Both the position numbers and the translations under genes were made by a program. Source: Actinomycetes bacterium (GTDB taxonomy: Bacteria > Actinomycetota > Acidimicrobiia > Acidimicrobiales > Palsa-688). From it: DNA of 7,754 bases. Position 1 is the stretch's first letter; each line of letters begins with the position of its first letter. Below are positions 4,934-7,754 of the stretch, piece after piece. Under the pieces are notes generated by a model. That model did no database searches, was not told the origin of the DNA, and saw only the letters and a program-made list of their open reading frames with translations. The DNA is taken from positions 1 to 7,754 of the forward strand of contig JAKABK010000071.1 in assembly GCA_021796905.1 (NCBI GenBank), given 5' to 3'.

Positions 4934-6136
4934 TCAGGCCACCGACTCGCCGGCCGGGACCCAGCTGCGCAGGTCGCCGAGGCGCGGGTCGTTCGAGAAC
5001 ACCTCGACCACCGGGATCGAGAGCCCGAGCCGCCGTTGCACCTTCTCGACCTCCAGCTGTTCGTTCCACAGCACCAGGGTGACCACGAGACCTTCCCTCC
5101 CGGCGCGAGCGGTCCGACCGGAGCGGTGGAGGTAGGACTTGTGGTCCTCCGGCGGGTCGAAGTGGACCACGACGTCGATGTCGTCCACGTCGATACCCCG
5201 GGCGGCCACGTCGGTGGCGACGAGGACCGGTAGCCGTCCGGTGGAGAACTGCTTCAATGCCCGCTCCCGCACCTGCTGGCGGAGGTCGCCGTGGATCGCC
5301 CGGGCGTCCACGCCCTCCTTGCGCAGGGCTTCGGTGACCCGGTCGGCTCCCCGCTTGGTGCGGGAGAACACGATGACCCGTTCGTTGTTGCGGCACACCG
5401 CGGCCAGGACCCGCACCTTGTCCATCTGGTGCACGAGGAGGAAACGGTGCTCCATCGCGCCGACCGTCGGTTGCTGCGAGCCGACCTCGTGGCTCACCGG
5501 GTCGGTCAGCTCGTAGCGGACCAGGCGGTCGACGTCACCGTCGAGGGTCGCCGAGAACAGCATCGTCTGGTGGGTCCCCCCGAGATGCCGCAGAAGCCAC
5601 TCCACCTGCGGCATGAACCCCATGTCAGCCATCCGGTCGGCCTCGTCGATCACTACCACCTCGATCGCCTCGAGGCTGACATCGCCTCGCTGGACCAGGT
5701 CGATCAGCCGGCCCGGGGTGGCGACGACCACGTCGGTGCCGGAGCGCACGGCTGCGACCTGGGTGTCCATGCCGGTTCCGCCGTAGCAGGCGGTGAGCGA
5801 CAGGCCGACAGCGACCGACAGCGGGTGGAGGACGCCGGCGACCTGGCTGGCGAGCTCGCGGGTGGGCACGAGGACCAGTCCCCGTGGTCGGCGCCGGCCG
5901 GAGGCCGCGTCTGGGCCGGCCGTCGCCAGGCGTTGGAGCAGCGGCACTCCGAACGCGAGGGTCTTGCCCGATCCGGTCTCGGCTTTGCCGCAGACGTCGC
6001 GTCCGGCGAGCCCGTCGGCGATCGTCGCCGCCTGGATCGGGAAAGGGGTCTCGATCCCGCCCGCTTCGAGCGCGGTCACGAGATCGGGTACGACGCCGAG
6101 CTGTTCGAAGCTCGGGGGGGTGGGGGGATGGCTCAA
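4934..6136 (-). CDS. DEAD-box ATP-dependent RNA helicase
   Basis: DEAD-box helicases unwind RNA duplexes using ATP, in ribosome assembly and mRNA turnover. All motifs are present in order in the 400-residue product: Q motif (10-37, ending FPIQ), motif I AETGSGKT (52-59), Ia PTREL (91-95), GG (119-120), Ib TPGRL (140-144), II DEAD (164-167), III SAT (195-197), IV VIVFSRTK (254-261), V ATDVAARGID (307-316) and VI HRSGRTARAGR (337-347). The protein stops about 50 residues after motif VI, so it is a minimal RhlE/DbpA-like core without a long basic RNA-binding tail. The TTG at 6136 is preferred: AGGAG lies five bases upstream and the Q motif follows at once. The GTG at 6220 would add 28 unconserved residues. 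It is divergent from xseA and precedes the channel-like gene on the same strand. Confidence 0.94.
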   Translation of the reverse strand: MSHPPTPPSFEQLGVVPDLVTALEAGGIETPFPIQAATIADGLAGRDVCGKAETGSGKTLAFGVPLLQRLATAGPDAASGRRRPRGLVLVPTRELASQVAGVLHPLSVAVGLSLTACYGGTGMDTQVAAVRSGTDVVVATPGRLIDLVQRGDVSLEAIEVVVIDEADRMADMGFMPQVEWLLRHLGGTHQTMLFSATLDGDVDRLVRYELTDPVSHEVGSQQPTVGAMEHRFLLVHQMDKVRVLAAVCRNNERVIVFSRTKRGADRVTEALRKEGVDARAIHGDLRQQVRERALKQFSTGRLPVLVATDVAARGIDVDDIDVVVHFDPPEDHKSYLHRSGRTARAGREGLVVTLVLWNEQLEVEKVQRRLGLSIPVVEVFSNDPRLGDLRSWVPAGESVA

Positions 6137-6141
6137 ACCTG

Positions 6142-6146
6142 CTCCT
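6142..6146 (-). promoter_or_regulatory. Ribosome binding site deciding the helicase start
   Basis: The minus strand reads AGGAG, then five bases, then the TTG at 6136. It is one of the few clear Shine-Dalgarno sequences in the window. It favours the TTG over the in-frame GTG at 6220, which has none. Confidence 0.6.
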
Positions 6147-6255
6147 GTGGAGGCGTTGGTGGGGAGACCCACGCCACTTTCGCCGAGAGCCTGACCGGCT
6201 CGCTGCGGTGGGCAGGGCACCCGGCCGAGCGCCTGGCGGTGGCTCGGCGATTCTC

Positions 6256-6261
6256 ATCGTA
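6256..6261 (-). promoter_or_regulatory. Possible -10 element for the helicase operon
   Basis: The minus strand reads TACGAT, fitting TANNNT, in the region divergent from xseA. Use of this site would give the helicase mRNA a leader of about 110-120 nt before the TTG at 6136. No -35 is clear. This is a single weak match and is speculative. Confidence 0.25.
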
Positions 6262-6296
6262 CCCGGGCGCCTTCCTCAGGTGTCGGAGGTCCTCGC

Positions 6297-6302
6297 TAGC
6301 GT
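6297..6302 (+). promoter_or_regulatory. -10 element (TAGCGT) of leaderless xseA
   Basis: TAGCGT fits TANNNT and is followed by exactly seven bases (gtcaggg) and the GTG at 6310. The AGGG in the gap touches the start codon, too close to work as a Shine-Dalgarno. The alternative GTG at 6301 overlaps the hexamer, so the start at 6310 is favoured. Confidence 0.55.
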
Positions 6303-6309
6303 GTCAGGG

Positions 6310-7602
6310 GTGACCAGCCTCCCGCTCTTCGACGAGACCGTAGGGGCCGCGGCCCCGAGGAGCGTCACCCTCGTGCGCCTCGCCGGGGAGATCGCCCGGC
6401 ACGTCGCTCACATCGGGACCGTAGCGGTCGAAGGTGAGGTGCATCGTCCGACCACCGGCCGCACCGGCTGGGTGTACTTCACCCTCCGCGACCGTGCCGC
6501 GCAGGTGAGCGTCGTCCTGCCCCGACCGAGGACCGGCAGCTCTCGGACGGTCGCCGGCGAACGGGTCCGGGTTGTCGGCACCCTCGAATGGAGCAGCGAT
6601 CGGGGACAGCTGCAACTGCGTGCCACGGAGGTCCTCCCGGTCGGGGAAGGGGCGATCGCCGCGCTGCTGGCCGAGACCCGCCGCCGCCTCGAGGCCGACG
6701 GTCTCACCGCCCGCCCGCGCCGCCGCCTCCCGCTCCTACCGGCGGTGATCGGGGTGGTGTGCGGCTCCGACGCAGCCGTACGTCACGACATCGAGTCGGT
6801 GATCGCTGCCCGCTTCCCCGACTATCCCGTGGTGTTCCACGAGACGACCGTGTCCGGGCCGGGCGCGGCTGTCTCGATCGTCGAGGCCCTCCGGGCTTTG
6901 TCCCGTCTCCCCGGGGTGGAGGTCGTGATCCTCGCTCGTGGCGGTGGGGACGCGACCTCGCTGCTGCCCTGGAGCGAGGAGGACCTCTGCCGGTCGGTCG
7001 CCGCCTGCCCGGTGCCGGTGGTCTCCGCGATCGGTCACGAGGCCGACCGCCCGCTCTGCGATGAGGTCGCGGACCTGCGCTGCGGCACCCCGTCGCTGGC
7101 GGCCACCGCGGTCGTGCCCGACGCGGCGGCGCTCGCCGGGCGGTTGGACCAGGCTCGGCGGGTAGCCGCCGGGGCTCTCTCGGGCCGGTGGACCGAGGCG
7201 GCACGGGGGCTCGCCGACGTCGACGTCTCCCGGGCGCTCGACTCGGCTCTCTCCGGGGCAGGGGAGCGACTGGCCGGCGCCGGGCGCCACCTCGCCGGCC
7301 ACCACCCCCGCCGGCGCCTCGAGGAGTGCCGGCGTCGACTCGAGGCGCCGGACTGGAGACGCAACGCGGGCGAGGTCCTCGGACGGGCAGCAGGCCGGCT
7401 CGAAGCCGACAGGAGGCACCTGGGGGCCCTCGACCCGGTCCGGGTCCTCGACCGGGGTTACGCGGTGGTGCGCGGTCCCGACGCCGCGGTGCTCCGGCGC
7501 GCCGGGGACGTGGCGGTAGGTGACCCGGTGGCGATCCGCTTGGCGGCCGGGCGGCTGGCGGCCACCGTCACCGAGGTCGCCGAGGAGGCGGGCAGCCGAT
7601 GA
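6310..7602 (+). CDS. xseA: Exodeoxyribonuclease VII large subunit
   Basis: XseA is the catalytic subunit of exonuclease VII, a metal-independent nuclease that degrades single-stranded DNA from both ends and assembles with several XseB subunits. The 430 residues fit the family. An N-terminal OB-fold lies at about 18-108 (VAVEGEVHRPTTG, then WVYFTLRD at 54-61). The catalytic domain contains IGVVCGSDAAVRHDI (147-161), VVILARGGGD (205-214), VVSAIGHEAD (237-246) and EVADLRCGTPSLAA (252-265). An Arg/Ala-rich helical region follows, and the C-terminal strand segment LDPVRVLDRGYAVV closes the protein. The usual TSPTGAA of the first motif is replaced by CGSDAAV and the RGGGS-ED motif reads RGGGDATS, so this is a divergent member. 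The frame stays open far upstream, but homology and the promoter spacing place the start at 6310. The stop overlaps the xseB start (ATGA), indicating coupled translation. Confidence 0.93.
   Translation: MTSLPLFDETVGAAAPRSVTLVRLAGEIARHVAHIGTVAVEGEVHRPTTGRTGWVYFTLRDRAAQVSVVLPRPRTGSSRTVAGERVRVVGTLEWSSDRGQLQLRATEVLPVGEGAIAALLAETRRRLEADGLTARPRRRLPLLPAVIGVVCGSDAAVRHDIESVIAARFPDYPVVFHETTVSGPGAAVSIVEALRALSRLPGVEVVILARGGGDATSLLPWSEEDLCRSVAACPVPVVSAIGHEADRPLCDEVADLRCGTPSLAATAVVPDAAALAGRLDQARRVAAGALSGRWTEAARGLADVDVSRALDSALSGAGERLAGAGRHLAGHHPRRRLEECRRRLEAPDWRRNAGEVLGRAAGRLEADRRHLGALDPVRVLDRGYAVVRGPDAAVLRRAGDVAVGDPVAIRLAAGRLAATVTEVAEEAGSR
7583..7588 (+). promoter_or_regulatory. Shine-Dalgarno of xseB inside xseA
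   Basis: AGGAGG lies ten bases before the xseB ATG at 7599, within the last codons of xseA. It confirms the ATGA-overlapping start and hence the Pro/Ala-rich extension. Confidence 0.6.
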
Positions 7603-7754
7603 CCGGGGTGGCCGGCCCCGCCCAGCCCGCCGGCTCCGCCCAGCCCGCCGGCTCCGCCCAGCCCGCCGGCGCACCCGTGGAGCCGGCCGGGAGCCAGCCG
7701 GGGGCGGACCGACGATTCGAGGACCTGCTCGCCGAGCTGGAAGCGGTCACCGAT
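7599..7754 (+). CDS. xseB: Exodeoxyribonuclease VII small subunit (N-terminal part, cut by window edge)
   Basis: Fifty-two codons are present before the right edge. Residues 39-52 (RFEDLLAELEAVTD) match the start of the XseB coiled-coil fold, normally FE-x-x-LxELE near residue 5-15. XseB binds XseA to form exonuclease VII. The ATG overlaps the xseA stop by 4 nt, and AGGAGG at 7583-7588 lies ten bases upstream, so the start is secure. XseB usually has almost no residues before this motif. Here about 38 precede it, rich in Ala, Pro, Gly and Gln and including three six-residue repeats. The extension is probably disordered. Confidence 0.85.
   Translation, partial: MTGVAGPAQPAGSAQPAGSAQPAGAPVEPAGSQPGADRRFEDLLAELEAVTD
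7620..7673 (+). repeat. 18-bp tandem repeat, three copies, in xseB
   Basis: The unit GCCCAGCCCGCCGGCTCC occurs exactly at 7620-7637 and 7638-7655. A third copy at 7656-7673 differs only in its last codon (GCA). It encodes Ala-Gln-Pro-Ala-Gly-Ser in frame. Near-identical copies imply recent duplication and possible length variation between strains. Confidence 0.9.

Noticed and set aside
5884..6309. Upstream extension of the xseA frame, adding about 140 residues
   Set aside because: The extra residues are Arg-rich and antisense to the helicase. XseA homology and the 7-nt promoter spacing both place the start at 6310.
5291..6313. A 340-codon plus-strand open frame antisense to the helicase
   Set aside because: The helicase motifs on the minus strand are complete, and this frame gives only low-complexity sequence.

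Overview
The window is a dense stretch of very high-GC bacterial chromosome with almost no non-coding space. The G/C-rich third codon positions, frequent GTG/TTG starts, apparently leaderless genes and actinobacterial-looking protein variants suggest an actinobacterium. A lineage such as Acidimicrobiia is possible, but this is inference and no taxonomic marker is present.

Layout, left to right. (1) Positions 1-813, minus strand: the N-terminal 271 codons of a polytopic proton-translocating subunit of the NuoL/MrpA/DabB family, cut by the window edge. Its PTPVSALLHAG motif followed by VVNGGG points to the DabB (inorganic-carbon accumulation) branch. (2) A 77-bp divergent intergenic region holds a perfect 7-bp inverted repeat. 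(3) Positions 891-1301, plus strand: a small winged-helix regulator with a (Pro-Val-Glu)n tail. (4) Positions 3372 down to 1160, minus strand: a two-gene operon, a MurA-family enolpyruvyl transferase (Asp in place of the catalytic Cys) overlapping by 4 nt with an Sfp-type phosphopantetheinyl transferase. The transferase's tail runs 142 nt antisense into the regulator gene. (5) Positions 3453-3914, plus strand: a small single-membrane-helix protein of unknown role, divergent from murA. (6) Positions 6136 down to 3769, minus strand: a DEAD-box RNA helicase followed by a membrane protein resembling a two-helix ion channel without its selectivity filter. The membrane protein's tail overlaps the small protein antisense by 146 nt. 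(7) From 6310 to the right edge, plus strand: xseA and the start of xseB (exodeoxyribonuclease VII), overlapping by 4 nt.

Two patterns connect the region. Four independent gene starts (regulator, murA, small membrane protein, xseA) share one architecture: a TAGnnn hexamer, exactly 7 nt, then a GTG start with no usable Shine-Dalgarno. This looks like leaderless transcription and fixes those starts. Both convergent gene pairs overlap tail to tail by about 145 nt through low-complexity C-termini, leaving no room for ordinary terminators between them. No RNA genes, insertion sequences, CRISPR arrays, attachment sites or phage genes were seen, and no stretch over 300 bases lacks a gene. Most of the window is housekeeping. 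The least explained items are the putative DabB/regulator locus with its palindrome, the Asp-type MurA clustered with a PPTase, and the filter-less channel-like protein.
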